This document shows, piece after piece, positions 55,937-64,000 of a DNA stretch of 64,000 nucleotides (positions are counted from its first letter, which is position 1; every line of letters starts with the position of its first letter). The stretch comes from Bacteroidota bacterium. Its GTDB lineage: Bacteria > Bacteroidota > Bacteroidia > Bacteroidales > Lentimicrobiaceae. Both the position numbers and the translations under genes were made by a program. The notes under the pieces are model-generated. The model worked only from the letters and a program-made list of their open reading frames with translations. It did not search any database and had not been told where the DNA came from. Location: contig WSXX01000014.1 in assembly GCA_009773515.1 (NCBI GenBank), positions 61,160 through 125,159 of the forward strand, in the 5' to 3' direction.

Positions 55937-56470
55937 TCATCGCACACCCGAAGTTTTCTCAATAATTCGTTCAGCACCCGAAATTATTTCTCCAATATAC
56001 ATTCTGTGGTAATCCTTTTCGGGATAATGCTTTGCAACAGAGGAATCTATAAATCCACCCGGTTCAATATCCTGAAAATATAATTTCTTACAAACCAGAT
56101 ACAACCTTGCCTGGTTAAAGGTGAATGCGCCTTCGGGCGTTTCGAGGAGATGAAGACCGGTAGCCGCAATTTTATCGGTATCCCTGCCACTTTTCGTTCC
56201 GCAGAACTGCAGCTTTTCATGATCCTCTTCATCAAAAAAGCTACAGGTAAACAGTGAATTATCCTCAATAAACTGATATGTAAAACGCTGTGGACGAACG
56301 AAGATGAAAGCTACAGGTTTGTTCCATAGAAATCCGGTTCCTCCCCAGCTTGCTGTCATGGTATTACATTTCACAGCATTTCCTGCAGTAATTAACATCC
56401 ACTCCATCCCTATTTTTTTTACCGGATCGAATTGTAAATCTTTCGGATTCAGTTTTTTGAACGCTGTCAT
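55937..56470 (-). CDS. Flavin reductase-like protein
   Basis: A 177-residue protein of the flavin reductase-like FMN-binding fold. Visible blocks: MLITAGNAVKCNTMTASWGGTGFLWNKPVAFIFVRPQRFTYQFI (N-terminal strands and flavin loop), LFTCSFFDEEDHEKLQFCG and the C-terminal YHRMYIGEIISG. It probably binds FMN and reduces flavin or a small molecule with NAD(P)H. It leads the probable operon flavin reductase, DUF6913, dapA, with 16 bases to the next start. Confidence 0.87.
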   Translation of the reverse strand: MTAFKKLNPKDLQFDPVKKIGMEWMLITAGNAVKCNTMTASWGGTGFLWNKPVAFIFVRPQRFTYQFIEDNSLFTCSFFDEEDHEKLQFCGTKSGRDTDKIAATGLHLLETPEGAFTFNQARLYLVCKKLYFQDIEPGGFIDSSVAKHYPEKDYHRMYIGEIISGAERIIEKTSGVR

Positions 56471-56509
56471 TGATCTGATGTTTGTTTAAATTTGTATTAA
56501 ATTTAACTG

Positions 56510-56517
56510 CCAAGATA
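56510..56517 (-). promoter_or_regulatory. Possible -7 box of the dapA operon
   Basis: TATCTTGG on the minus strand (56510-56517) is one base from TAnnTTTG; TTTG lies 21 bases upstream on that strand. Position before the flavin reductase gene fits the start of the three-gene operon. Confidence 0.35.
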
Positions 56518-56569
56518 GGAATAAAATAAAATCATCATCAAACAAATGCCTTCATTAAAAAAAACCTTA

Positions 56570-56577
56570 TAGATTTG
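56570..56577 (+). promoter_or_regulatory. -7 box, leaderless thioredoxin gene
   Basis: TAGATTTG matches TAnnTTTG and ends 4 bases before the ATG at 56582, so the mRNA would be leaderless or nearly so. No -33 TTTG is seen at the usual distance. Confidence 0.5.
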
Positions 56578-56581
56578 TCTT

Positions 56582-56914
56582 ATGAAACTTGAAATCACCA
56601 GTCAACCCGAGCTTGATTCAATAAAAGGCTCTTCCCCTGCCCTATTGTTGTATTTTTACAACGACAGCTGTGCTCCCTGTGTTGCGCTAAGGCCAAAGAT
56701 AGAATCAATGGTCATCAGTGAATTTCCGCAAATGAAACATTCTTATGTTAACTCTGCAGCATTTCCTGAGCTTTCTGCCTCCAATGGCGTATTTGCAAGT
56801 CCTACCATTGTAGTATTTTTTGATGGAAAAGAAGTCTTCAGGGTAAGCAAATATGTATCTGTTGATGAACTCGCCGGAAGAATAAGGAGGTATTATAATT
56901 TGATATTCAGTTAG
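56582..56914 (+). CDS. Thioredoxin-like protein (CAPC site)
   Basis: A 110-residue thioredoxin-fold protein without a signal peptide. The active site is SCAPCVALRPKI (CAPC, not CGPC), and the cis-proline block is SPTIVVFFDGKEVFRVSKY. It probably reduces cytoplasmic disulfides. The alanine instead of glycine slightly raises the expected redox potential. It is divergent from the flavin reductase operon and convergent with the MFS gene. Confidence 0.88.
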   Translation: MKLEITSQPELDSIKGSSPALLLYFYNDSCAPCVALRPKIESMVISEFPQMKHSYVNSAAFPELSASNGVFASPTIVVFFDGKEVFRVSKYVSVDELAGRIRRYYNLIFS

Positions 56915-56927
56915 TTTTGGATTTCGG

Positions 56928-57035
56928 AGGTCAGAGGTCGGATTTCAGATTTCTGATGTCGGATTTCGGAGGTCGGAAGTCAGAGGTCTGATGTCGGATG
57001 TTTAGGTTTAGAAATTAGAAATTAGAAATTAGAAA
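56928..57035. repeat. Low-complexity direct repeats
   Basis: Short direct repeats of GGAGGTC, GTCGGAT and TCAGAGGTC (about 56931-57000) are followed by a 9-base tandem repeat AGAAATTAG four times near 57010-57035. It fills the gap between the convergent thioredoxin and MFS genes. Confidence 0.7.
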
Positions 57036-58348
57036 TTCTTACTTCTCTCTCTTCTGTATGACCATATCATTATCACAATAGCAATCAAAAGCGAAGCAGC
57101 GCCAATGCTGAATGTAAAAACAAATCCGTAAAGTTCATAAAAAAGCACGCCCAGAATGGGTGCAAAAACTGCACGTGTGGCAGTTAAGAAAAGATGAACC
57201 GATTGATATTCACCGGCTTCATGTGGCTTACAGAAATATGCTGAACCTATGCTCCAAAGCAACGACATGGTGGCTGCAAAAACAGCATGAAACAGCACAA
57301 AAGGAATCATGCTGTAGAAGAGTTTGAAATTGCCTATAAAAATATGCTGAGGATAATAAAAAGTGAGAACAAGGCTTAGCAGAAAGAACATTATTGAAGC
57401 AAAAGTAACTGCTGCAAACTTTCGTGGATCAACCTTTCCCAATACTCTCCCGAAAAACGGAATCATAAAAAGCGCCAGAATATTGTATGAGTTTTTATAG
57501 GTAGCAACACTGAAATAATTAAGCCCCAGCTCTTTTTCAAAGAAAATGGTAGTAACCGTAATGGTACTCATAAATGCAAAACCATAAAACAGAAAACCCA
57601 TCTCAAAATGCCTGAAAGGAGTATTTTCTTTCATAATCCGGCGCATTCCGGTAACAGATTTTTTTATTGATTGCCAGAATCCTGTGATATAATTATCCGG
57701 CACAGGTTCAACATAGTGAATCCGCGAAAGCAGCACAGTTGATGCAACTCCGGCAATGGCAACCAGCACAAATACCCAGGTGTAAGCATAATTGTCATAA
57801 TCAAGTATAAATCCATAGATAAATGCAGTAATGAGCATCAATACTTTTCCCGAAACGGTCGCCAGACTGTATAACTTTCCAAAATTTTCGTGCCGGTAGT
57901 TGTTTTTCAGAAAAAGATTGATGGTTGGGAAAATGATCGGATTGCCCAGATAATAAATCAGAAAGAGTGAAAGAAAAACCAGATGATATACCGAAGTAGA
58001 ACTTAATACTTCGGGTGAGCGCGGAAAAAACAGTAAAATTGCAAGCGGAGCACGGGTAAGTATTCCGGTCAGCCGGATTAATTTCTGTTTGTTTCTGACC
58101 CTTTTAAGCCATTCAGAAATTAATATCAGAAAAATAAATACAATCACCGAAAACTGAAACAGAAAACTCAGCTGATAGGATGAACCATTAAGGCTTCTGA
58201 GAAAAACAAACTCGTTCAGCGTCAATACACCAGCAACAAAATTATCAAGTACCGTATAACCAAGATGCAGCCTGAAGGTGCGTTTTTCCTCCGGCAAAAG
58301 TTGATTTATTGAAGATTTATGAAGCAGAAAATTAACAAGCGAAAACAT
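57029..58348 (-). CDS. MFS transporter
   Basis: A 439-residue membrane protein with about 12 hydrophobic helices and the gap in the middle seen in MFS proteins (a charged loop between helices 6 and 7 near RIHYVEPVPDNYITGFW). Helix 1 region, HLGYTVLDNFVAGVLTLNEFVFL, and helix 4-5 region, YSLATVSGKVLMLITAFIYG, suit a permease. The substrate is unknown. The repeat tract next to its 3' end may overlap its last codons. It is divergent from the glutathione peroxidase gene. Confidence 0.8.
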   Translation of the reverse strand: MFSLVNFLLHKSSINQLLPEEKRTFRLHLGYTVLDNFVAGVLTLNEFVFLRSLNGSSYQLSFLFQFSVIVFIFLILISEWLKRVRNKQKLIRLTGILTRAPLAILLFFPRSPEVLSSTSVYHLVFLSLFLIYYLGNPIIFPTINLFLKNNYRHENFGKLYSLATVSGKVLMLITAFIYGFILDYDNYAYTWVFVLVAIAGVASTVLLSRIHYVEPVPDNYITGFWQSIKKSVTGMRRIMKENTPFRHFEMGFLFYGFAFMSTITVTTIFFEKELGLNYFSVATYKNSYNILALFMIPFFGRVLGKVDPRKFAAVTFASIMFFLLSLVLTFYYPQHIFIGNFKLFYSMIPFVLFHAVFAATMSLLWSIGSAYFCKPHEAGEYQSVHLFLTATRAVFAPILGVLFYELYGFVFTFSIGAASLLIAIVIMIWSYRRERSKNF

Positions 58349-58453
58349 GGCGGCAAAGGTAACTGAAAGACCCGATAATCCGTCATGAGCTAAAACGCAA
58401 CAATGAACAAAGGTGCAAGGCTTTTGTTATTTGGGTTACAAAATTCCTATAGT

Positions 58454-58993
58454 ATGAAAAACCTGATTCTGTTTCTTTCTTTTTTCCTTTTTTTATCTTC
58501 TGTCGTTGATGCTCAGAAGAATTTTCATAGTTTTAAAACACAAACCATTGATGGGAAGGATTTTGATCTGGCTTCGCTCAAGGGCAAAAAAGTACTTGTC
58601 GTCAATACCGCCTCCAAATGCGGGCTTACTCCTCAGTATAAAGAACTTGAGGCTCTGTACAAACAGTACAAAGACAAAAATTTTGTGATCATCGGATTTC
58701 CTGCAAATAACTTTTTAAGTCAGGAGCCGGGCTCTAATGAAGAAATTGCTGAATTCTGCGAATTAAACTATGGTGTTACTTTTCCGATGATGTCTAAAAT
58801 TTCCGTTAAAGGCAAAGATCAGGATCCGATTTATAAATGGTTGACATCCAAAACAGAAAACGGAAAAATTGATGCCGAAGTAAGCTGGAATTTTCAAAAG
58901 TTTATGATTGATGAAAATGGTGAACTTGTTGATTATGCAAGTCCGCGCGAGAAACCGCTATCTGATAAAATAGTTAGCTGGATCGAAAATTAA
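58454..58993 (+). CDS. Secreted glutathione peroxidase-like protein
   Basis: A 179-residue thiol peroxidase with a signal peptide (MKNLILFLSFFLFLSSVVDAQ), so it acts in the periplasm. The active site cysteine is in NTASKCGLTPQ, and the resolving and tetrad residues appear in FPANNFLSQEPGSNEEI and WNFQKFMID. It reduces hydroperoxides, usually with thioredoxin in bacteria. The ATG at 58454 is chosen over 58403 because it places the signal peptide at the N-terminus. It is followed by the rubrerythrin-like gene after 102 bases on the same strand. Confidence 0.9.
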   Translation: MKNLILFLSFFLFLSSVVDAQKNFHSFKTQTIDGKDFDLASLKGKKVLVVNTASKCGLTPQYKELEALYKQYKDKNFVIIGFPANNFLSQEPGSNEEIAEFCELNYGVTFPMMSKISVKGKDQDPIYKWLTSKTENGKIDAEVSWNFQKFMIDENGELVDYASPREKPLSDKIVSWIEN

Positions 58994-59095
58994 CCCTGAA
59001 TTTCATCTCTAAAGCACAGGTCATCAGGTTTTCTGATGACTTTTTTATTTTTCTGTATTTCAATTGCGTACTTTTACTTTAAGTTAGACAACATT

Positions 59096-59671
59096 ATGGA
59101 AACTTTCAAAGGCAGCAAAACAGAACAAAACCTTGCAAAAGCATGGTATCTTGAAACAGCAAACATCCGGCTTTATGAAATTTTTGCAAAGCAAGCCAAA
59201 AAGGATGGGTTTGAGCAGATCTCGGCAATCTTTATGGAAGTGGCTGAGCAAAAACGATCACACACCAAAACAATATACAGGTTTTTGCACGACAGCAATG
59301 TGGAAACCGTTTCCTCATTCTCGTCCAGGAAATTTGACAATACACCCAATTGCCTCCGCGATGCAGCTGAACTTGAACTGAATGAGACCAGCAAACTTTT
59401 CGAAGAATTTGAACGCATTGCATGGGAAGAAGGCTTCAAACAGATTGCCACCAAATTCAAACTTTTCAGAAGAATCAAACTATTCTATCACGAAAGGTTT
59501 GCAATACTTCTTTCAAACATAGAAGAAGGAAAAGTATTCAAACGCGACAAAAAAGTGAAATGGATTTGCAGGAAATGCGGATTGATTTATGAAAGTAACC
59601 GCGCACTTAAAAATTGCCCCGGATGTGAGCATCCGCAGGCATATTTCGAAATTCTTGCAGAGAATTATTGA
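59096..59671 (+). CDS. Rubrerythrin-like protein with altered diiron ligands
   Basis: A 191-residue protein with the rubrerythrin layout: a ferritin-like four-helix part (ETFKGSKTEQNLAKA, AWYLETANIRLYE) and a C-terminal rubredoxin domain (CRKCGLIYESNRALKNCPGCEHPQAYFEIL). In rubrerythrins the diiron site needs two ExxH motifs. Here they read AEQKRSHTK (Lys at the glutamate position, His kept) and KLFYHERF (Leu or Lys at the glutamate position). The first glutamate and the two in ELELNE are kept. It may hold iron poorly, be a structural variant, or be inactive. The ATG at 59096 is chosen over 59036 by homology. Confidence 0.82.
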   Translation: METFKGSKTEQNLAKAWYLETANIRLYEIFAKQAKKDGFEQISAIFMEVAEQKRSHTKTIYRFLHDSNVETVSSFSSRKFDNTPNCLRDAAELELNETSKLFEEFERIAWEEGFKQIATKFKLFRRIKLFYHERFAILLSNIEEGKVFKRDKKVKWICRKCGLIYESNRALKNCPGCEHPQAYFEILAENY

Positions 59672-59810
59672 TGGATGCATTTCTGATAAAGTTTTGAATA
59701 GTTTATCAGGGTAAATCAAAAGATTACAGATCATAACCCTTTGTTTAAAAGCCTTCTGTCAATTTTCTATATATACAGATCATTGTTAAAAGCGAAATAT
59801 ACTGCAAAAA

Positions 59811-59834
59811 AAAAGCCTCCATCCGGAGGCTTTT
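59811..59834. terminator. Bidirectional terminator
   Basis: AAAAGCCTCC and GGAGGCTTTT form a perfect 10-bp stem with an ATCC loop and A/T runs on both sides, so it can end plus-strand transcripts and the minus-strand YceI transcript. It lies between the convergent rubrerythrin-like and YceI genes. Confidence 0.85.
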
Positions 59835-59851
59835 ACATCTAGAATTTCAGG

Positions 59852-60511
59852 TTACAAACCTGCTTTTAGATTGATCTTGAGAGAAATTTCATCGTTGATG
59901 AATTTATCTTTCAATTCAGCAAACAAGGTTTTAGAACCATACTGAACATTCCATTGTGTGCGATCGATAAGGAAAGCAGGTGAAGATGCAGTTACACCAT
60001 CGTCAGCTATAGTAACCAATGCTGGGAAAGTAATGCTTTTGGTAACATCTTTCATGGTTAAATTACCTGTAATGTTGTGACTTGCCTGAGGATTACCTGA
60101 GACGGCTTCAACAGAAGTAATCTCAAAAATGGCTGTTGGATAAGTTTCGACTTCAAAGAAGTCAGCTGACTTCAGGTGACCAAGCAATTTGCCATTTTCT
60201 TCGGCATCAGTCAGGTCAAGAACAACTATTGAATTCATATCAATGGTGAATTTGCCACCAACAATTACACCTTCTGTCAGCATTAATTGGCCAGATGAAA
60301 GGTTAATTGTACCATTGTGCTGCCCTGTAGGTTTTGCACCTACCCATTCAACATTTGAAGCTCCGAGATCAACGTTCAGGGTTACATCACCACTTTTTAC
60401 TGATACTTCCTGAGCTTCGCCAGCCTGAGTTTTATCGCCCTGAGGACCACCACATGATGCAACAATACCGGCAAGTGCGAAAAGAATGAAGAGTTTACCA
60501 ACTTTTGTCAT
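59852..60511 (-). CDS. YceI-family lipoprotein
   Basis: A 219-residue lipoprotein (signal ending AGIVASC, then GGPQGDK) with the YceI lipocalin-like barrel: LGASNVEWVGAKPTGQHNGTI at the N-terminal strand, GGKFTIDMNSIVVLDLTDAE, LLGHLKSADFFEVETYPTAIFEI, NLTMKDVTKSITFPA and FLIDRTQWNVQYGS. YceI proteins bind polyisoprenoids or other lipids in the periplasm and are linked to envelope stress. Its normal lipocalin fold is complete. It ends at the bidirectional terminator. Confidence 0.93.
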   Translation of the reverse strand: MTKVGKLFILFALAGIVASCGGPQGDKTQAGEAQEVSVKSGDVTLNVDLGASNVEWVGAKPTGQHNGTINLSSGQLMLTEGVIVGGKFTIDMNSIVVLDLTDAEENGKLLGHLKSADFFEVETYPTAIFEITSVEAVSGNPQASHNITGNLTMKDVTKSITFPALVTIADDGVTASSPAFLIDRTQWNVQYGSKTLFAELKDKFINDEISLKINLKAGL

Positions 60512-60702
60512 TGTTTAAAATTTTTGTTTGGAATGAATAATTTTTGAAAGATTCTTTGGGTTTGTGCAATAATAACATTATCGTTTAACATTTGTTCAAA
60601 CAGATTAAACATGTGAAAGTGAATATTGCGGAAAGTCCTGTAAACTTAACGATTTAATAGATTCTTTAACATTTATTAACTGAAATCATCACAGTCAGAA
60701 CG

Positions 60703-60710
60703 TAAATTTG
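60703..60710 (+). promoter_or_regulatory. -7 box at the start of the CarboxypepD_reg-like gene
   Basis: TAAATTTG matches TAnnTTTG and ends 2 bases before the ATG at 60713. The transcript would start at or inside that ATG, so either translation is leaderless or the real start is the ATG at 60728, giving a signal peptide that begins MSLLRSL. Confidence 0.5.
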
Positions 60711-60712
60711 CA

Positions 60713-61510
60713 ATGAAAATAAATCCTATGTCGCTCCTTAGATCCTTAATCATCCTGATTATAATTGTAAGCTTTTCGGGCACAGTTAATTCACAAAACT
60801 ACCTGATGATCAAAGGATCTGTTTTTAACCTTCGCGGAGAATCAATGGTTGGGGCACATGCCATAAACTTAACTAGAAATTATGGCACATTTACAGATTT
60901 CTCTGGGCAATTCTCACTTATACTTGCCAAAAATGATTCATTAAAAGTAAGTATGATAGGTTATAAACCTTTTATTTTTAAGATTCCCGAAAACCTTAAC
61001 GCCCTCAACTACAGCCTGAACATTACGCTGCTGACTGACACGCTGATAATTTCGGGCCCGGAAATAAGACCATATCCGGCAACGTATCCTGAGTTTCGTC
61101 AGGAGTTTATCACCATGCGGACACCAGAAGAAAAAATAATCAAAGCCATGAATCTTCCAACAAAACCATTCAGAAAGAAATATGAAAATCCTGAAGGTGG
61201 TTTACTGCTTCCCGGTCCGTTCAGCCTGATTTACGACAACTTTTCGAAGGAAGCCAAACAGAAAAAGAAAATGGCAGCAATTTACAGTAAGAACAACCTC
61301 AGAAAAAAATTCCTTGAGGTTATTTTATTGGAAACATTAACCATCAGATATCAATGCGAAACTGATGAAGATATTGACGACCTTCTTCAGTTCTGTGGTA
61401 TTGATCTGCAGATGCTTAGATTCTCTCCGCAATACATAATTGCAAAACGGATTGATGAATGTGGACCAGAATGGCAACGTAAGAAAAATGAAGTTTTAAA
61501 GCCTCAATAA
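60713..61510 (+). CDS. CarboxypepD_reg-like secreted protein
   Basis: A 265-residue protein with a signal peptide (MSLLRSLIILIIIVSFSGTVNSQ) and a carboxypeptidase-regulatory-like beta domain (about 28-100: MIKGSVFNLRGESMVGAHAIN, FTDFSGQFSLILAKNDSLKVS, MIGYKPFIF). The rest (about 120-265) is mostly helical and unassigned, with RKKFLEVILLETLTI and CETDEDIDDLLQFCGID. Such proteins in Bacteroidota often accompany outer-membrane systems, but no partner is adjacent. Start may be the ATG at 60728 (see the promoter). Function unknown. Confidence 0.72.
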   Translation: MKINPMSLLRSLIILIIIVSFSGTVNSQNYLMIKGSVFNLRGESMVGAHAINLTRNYGTFTDFSGQFSLILAKNDSLKVSMIGYKPFIFKIPENLNALNYSLNITLLTDTLIISGPEIRPYPATYPEFRQEFITMRTPEEKIIKAMNLPTKPFRKKYENPEGGLLLPGPFSLIYDNFSKEAKQKKKMAAIYSKNNLRKKFLEVILLETLTIRYQCETDEDIDDLLQFCGIDLQMLRFSPQYIIAKRIDECGPEWQRKKNEVLKPQ

Positions 61511-61630
61511 ATCAGTTGATACAGTTTAATGCATGCTTAATTAAATAGCCTGTCAAAACCTTATGGCCGGGCAAATGGTTAATAGACTTTAAATGCAAAT
61601 TATTTTCTAACCAAGCAAACAATAAAAAAC

Positions 61631-62287
61631 TTGCCAATAACAACTGACATAAATCATTTTGCCCGAATACTGCAAGAAAGGCTGACAAAAGATTTGCCTG
61701 GCTCTGATGCTCAGGATATTATGGCACCTTCAAACCGAAAAGAGCTGATTGAGTTAAGCACCGGTTCCGAAAATGCCCGCCTCAGCAGCATTCTTATAAT
61801 TCTTTATCCAGATAATAATGGTGAGGTTTCAGTAATTTTTATAAAACGTGTCGAATATATAGGTGTTCACAGCGGACAGATTGCATTTCCTGGGGGAAAA
61901 TTTGAATCAGAAGACAAAAGTCTGCTGCATACTGCACTGCGAGAAACCAAAGAAGAAATTGGACTTGATATCCATGAAACCAATGTGGCTGGCAAGTTGA
62001 CCAATTTATATGTTCCGCCCAGCAACTACCTGATTAGTCCATATGTTGCTGTTATCGATCAAATTCCCTTACTCAGACCTGACTCATATGAAGTAGCAGA
62101 AGCTTTTTCAGCACCTTTGTCGCATTTTCTTTCATCTGAAGCAATGATTGTACGTTCGTACCGGCTGGCTTCAGGAATTGAAATTCCTGTGCCGGGCTTT
62201 ACTTTTGGAAACCATTTTATCTGGGGCGCTACTGCCATGATATTCAGCGAGTTTCTTCAAGTTATCAGGGACATAAACAAAAACTGA
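61631..62287 (+). CDS. Nudix hydrolase, CoA pyrophosphatase type (TTG start)
   Basis: A 218-residue Nudix protein. The complete Nudix box runs from about residue 97 (GGKFESEDKSLLHTALRETK and EEIGL), and the upstream block (SVIFIKRVEYIGVHSGQIAFP) and downstream block (YVPPSNYLISPYVAVID) match the CoA/acyl-CoA diphosphatase group. It splits CoA to phosphopantetheine and 3',5'-ADP. The TTG start at 61631 is needed to include the N-terminal ARILQERLTKDLPGSDAQD part; the first internal ATG falls near residue 31 inside it. Cytoplasmic. Confidence 0.9.
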   Translation: MPITTDINHFARILQERLTKDLPGSDAQDIMAPSNRKELIELSTGSENARLSSILIILYPDNNGEVSVIFIKRVEYIGVHSGQIAFPGGKFESEDKSLLHTALRETKEEIGLDIHETNVAGKLTNLYVPPSNYLISPYVAVIDQIPLLRPDSYEVAEAFSAPLSHFLSSEAMIVRSYRLASGIEIPVPGFTFGNHFIWGATAMIFSEFLQVIRDINKN

Positions 62288-62442
62288 AAACAGCAATCAG
62301 AGTGTGTGTGATTTCTTCATTATATATGTTAATTCAAGTTATTTAATACATTTTACAAATACTCCTAACATTTATAAGATGAAGTATAAGTAGTTCATAA
62401 TGTTAACCATATATTATTTTTAAGCAACTTACTTGATAATTA

Positions 62443-62473
62443 TTTGCTGATTCGTTTTTTTTCTTTATATTTG
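62443..62473 (+). promoter_or_regulatory. Promoter of the KamA-family gene
   Basis: TTTG (62443-62446) and TATATTTG (62466-62473) are 19 bases apart, a full match to the Bacteroidota promoter. Transcription would begin about 62478, giving an 80-base leader. Confidence 0.7.
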
Positions 62474-62493
62474 TAAATAGATTTTAACCTCAC

Positions 62494-62533
62494 AACCGAC
62501 AGAATAGCGTGCAATCTCTCAGCGTCGGTTTTT
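62494..62533 (+). terminator. Leader hairpin with T run (possible attenuator)
   Basis: AACCGAC (62494-62500) and GTCGGTT (62524-62530) form a 7-bp stem around a 23-base loop, followed by TTTT. It sits inside the leader of the KamA-family gene and looks like a weak intrinsic terminator that could be switched. Confidence 0.5.
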
Positions 62534-62557
62534 AACTTCTCATTTACTCTGATAAAC

Positions 62558-63895
62558 ATGGAATACAAGGCCTATACTGCCCGCAATTTTCGTTCAATAC
62601 CTCAGATTATGGTGCTGCCCGAAGCCATAAAAAAAGAGATGGAAATTATTGCACGGGTGTTACCTTTTAAGTCAAACTCATATGTTGTTGAGAAATTGAT
62701 TAATTGGGACAATTACCTTGATGACCCGATATTTAAACTGACATTTCCTGTAAGAGAAATGTTGCCAGCCAATCATTTTTCACAAATTGAAAATTCAGTA
62801 AATGCCTCAATGCCGGAAGCTGAACTTCAGCAACTTTGCAATGGCATTAAAATGGAACTAAACCCGCACCCTGCGGGCCAACTCGAAATGAACATGCCGG
62901 TATTTGATGGCAAAAAGCTTGAAGGTGTCCAGCATAAATATAAAGAAACCGTTTTATTCTTCCCATCTCAAGGACAAACCTGTCATGCTTACTGCACTTT
63001 TTGTTTTCGCTGGCCTCAGTTTTCGGGAATGGAAGGAATGAAAATTTCTGCCAGTCATTCTGATGAATTTGGAAATTATCTTAAGCAGCAGAAAGAAGTC
63101 ACCAATGTTCTTTTTACAGGTGGTGATCCTTTGGTAATGAAAACAAGTGTGTTGGCAAGATACATTGAAAAGTTGCTGGAGCCCGGATTTGAGCACATAC
63201 ACACCATAAGAATCGGGTCAAAAGCACTCGCTTACTGGCCTTACAGATTTCTTACCGACAATGATTCAGAAGAGCTGATCAGTTTATTCAGGAAAGTTGC
63301 TTCTGCCGGTAAACAATTGACCCTTATGGCTCATTTCAATCATCCGGTTGAACTGAGTACCAAAGCCGTTAAACATGCAATACGGGTTGTAAGGGCATCT
63401 GGTGTAGAAATCCGTACACAATCTCCTATTCTTAAAAATATAAATGATTCAGCAAAGATTTGGGCCAAAATGTGGCGGACACAGGTAAGCCTTGGATGTA
63501 GCCCGTATTATATGTTTATGGCCAGAGATACCGGAGCAAAACAATACTTTGATGTTTCACTTGACAGAGCTTATGAAATTTTCAGGGAAGCTTACAGTAA
63601 AGTCAGCGGCGTTGCACGCACAGCCAGAGGCCCGGTTATGTCAGCAGCTCCGGGAAAGGTGCATATTGTAGGTGTTAGTGAAGCAGCCGGACAAAGAGTC
63701 TTTGTTCTTCAATTTATTCAGGCCCGCAAAATCGATTGGGTAAAGCGACCATTTTTCGCGAAGTATGACCCTGATGCATCCTGGCTATCTGATCTTGAAC
63801 CTGCTTTTGGAGACGAAAAATTTTTCTGGCAGGATGAATTTGAGGCTATGTCACACCTCAATCTTAAAAATGCAATATTTCAGGAAGAAGAATAA
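62558..63895 (+). CDS. KamA-family radical SAM protein
   Basis: A 445-residue protein of the lysine 2,3-aminomutase family. CHAYCTFCF provides the radical SAM cluster ligands (about residues 147-155), TGGDPLVMKTSVL the GGD block, and APGKVHIVG near residue 370 corresponds to the region that holds pyridoxal phosphate lysine in KamA. The exact substrate is uncertain: lysine 2,3-aminomutase, glutamate mutase or a non-mutase relative. The start codon at 62558 follows the promoter and leader hairpin described. It is the last complete gene of the window. Confidence 0.85.
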   Translation: MEYKAYTARNFRSIPQIMVLPEAIKKEMEIIARVLPFKSNSYVVEKLINWDNYLDDPIFKLTFPVREMLPANHFSQIENSVNASMPEAELQQLCNGIKMELNPHPAGQLEMNMPVFDGKKLEGVQHKYKETVLFFPSQGQTCHAYCTFCFRWPQFSGMEGMKISASHSDEFGNYLKQQKEVTNVLFTGGDPLVMKTSVLARYIEKLLEPGFEHIHTIRIGSKALAYWPYRFLTDNDSEELISLFRKVASAGKQLTLMAHFNHPVELSTKAVKHAIRVVRASGVEIRTQSPILKNINDSAKIWAKMWRTQVSLGCSPYYMFMARDTGAKQYFDVSLDRAYEIFREAYSKVSGVARTARGPVMSAAPGKVHIVGVSEAAGQRVFVLQFIQARKIDWVKRPFFAKYDPDASWLSDLEPAFGDEKFFWQDEFEAMSHLNLKNAIFQEEE

Positions 63896-64000
63896 TTTCG
63901 GATTACTAGTGATGCGTTAACTTTTTAGAATTCTATGTAAGTCTTTGACATAGAATACAATAATGGCGTTCTTTGATTTTTTGATTTGAATTGACTAGTA

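Overview
The window looks like a chromosomal piece of a Bacteroidota bacterium, probably a Bacteroidales-type anaerobe or microaerophile. The evidence is three proteins ending in type IX secretion (T9SS) sorting domains, a CarboxypepD_reg/TonB receptor, many lipoproteins with acidic residues after the lipobox cysteine, promoters of the TTTG...TAnnTTTG type, and weak or absent Shine-Dalgarno sequences. No tRNA, rRNA or CRISPR array was recognised.

Region by region. (1) 1-5.95 kb: the plus-strand end of a surface polysaccharide cluster, with a polymerase-like membrane protein (cut by the window edge), two GT4 and two GT2 glycosyltransferases, a WcaF-like acetyltransferase and a divergent cis-prenyltransferase, followed by a convergent DUF218/YdcF-type protein. 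(2) 6.7-9.2 kb: a hybrid histidine kinase with receiver, degenerate second receiver and HPt domains. (3) 9.35-10.58 kb: a REP-associated tyrosine transposase (RAYT) gene between two arrays of palindromic repeats. (4) 10.6-19.7 kb: a DUF6263-like protein, KatG, an S41 peptidase, an AlkC-like DNA repair protein, a small barrel protein and CysQ. (5) 19.8-43.8 kb: mostly minus-strand accessory and envelope genes, including a FloA N-terminal fragment, many short hypotheticals, a seven-PAS hybrid kinase, a DUF1287 protein, NDH-2, a radical SAM/lipoprotein pair, a metallophosphoesterase, two toxin-antitoxin modules, an HMA-CDF cation transporter, a T9SS kelch-like protein and a small MutS relative. 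(6) 43.9-54.4 kb: secreted and outer-membrane functions, namely a T9SS peptidylarginine deiminase-like enzyme, a MORN/YwqK protein, a TonB receptor with a beta-helix surface lipoprotein, and a T9SS M14 carboxypeptidase with PKD and CUB-like domains. (7) 54.4-64 kb: dapA with DUF6913 and flavin reductase genes, thioredoxin, MFS, secreted glutathione peroxidase, a rubrerythrin-like protein, YceI, a Nudix CoA pyrophosphatase and a KamA-family radical SAM enzyme.

How they work together: KatG, glutathione peroxidase, thioredoxin, the rubrerythrin-like protein and AlkC suggest defence against oxidative and alkylation stress. The polysaccharide cluster with a cis-prenyltransferase, and possibly the DUF218 protein, points to lipid-linked glycan assembly. 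The T9SS proteins and the TonB/lipoprotein operon act outside or at the outer membrane. The most unusual elements are the RAYT with two mirror-oriented REP arrays whose second hairpin has changed while keeping its pairing, the radical SAM/lipoprotein pair, the PPAD-like secreted deiminase, the cis-prenyltransferase with altered active-site positions, and the rubrerythrin-like protein with broken ExxH motifs. Starts were moved inward from the longest open frame in many genes on the basis of signal peptides, promoter position or family length; each case is noted.
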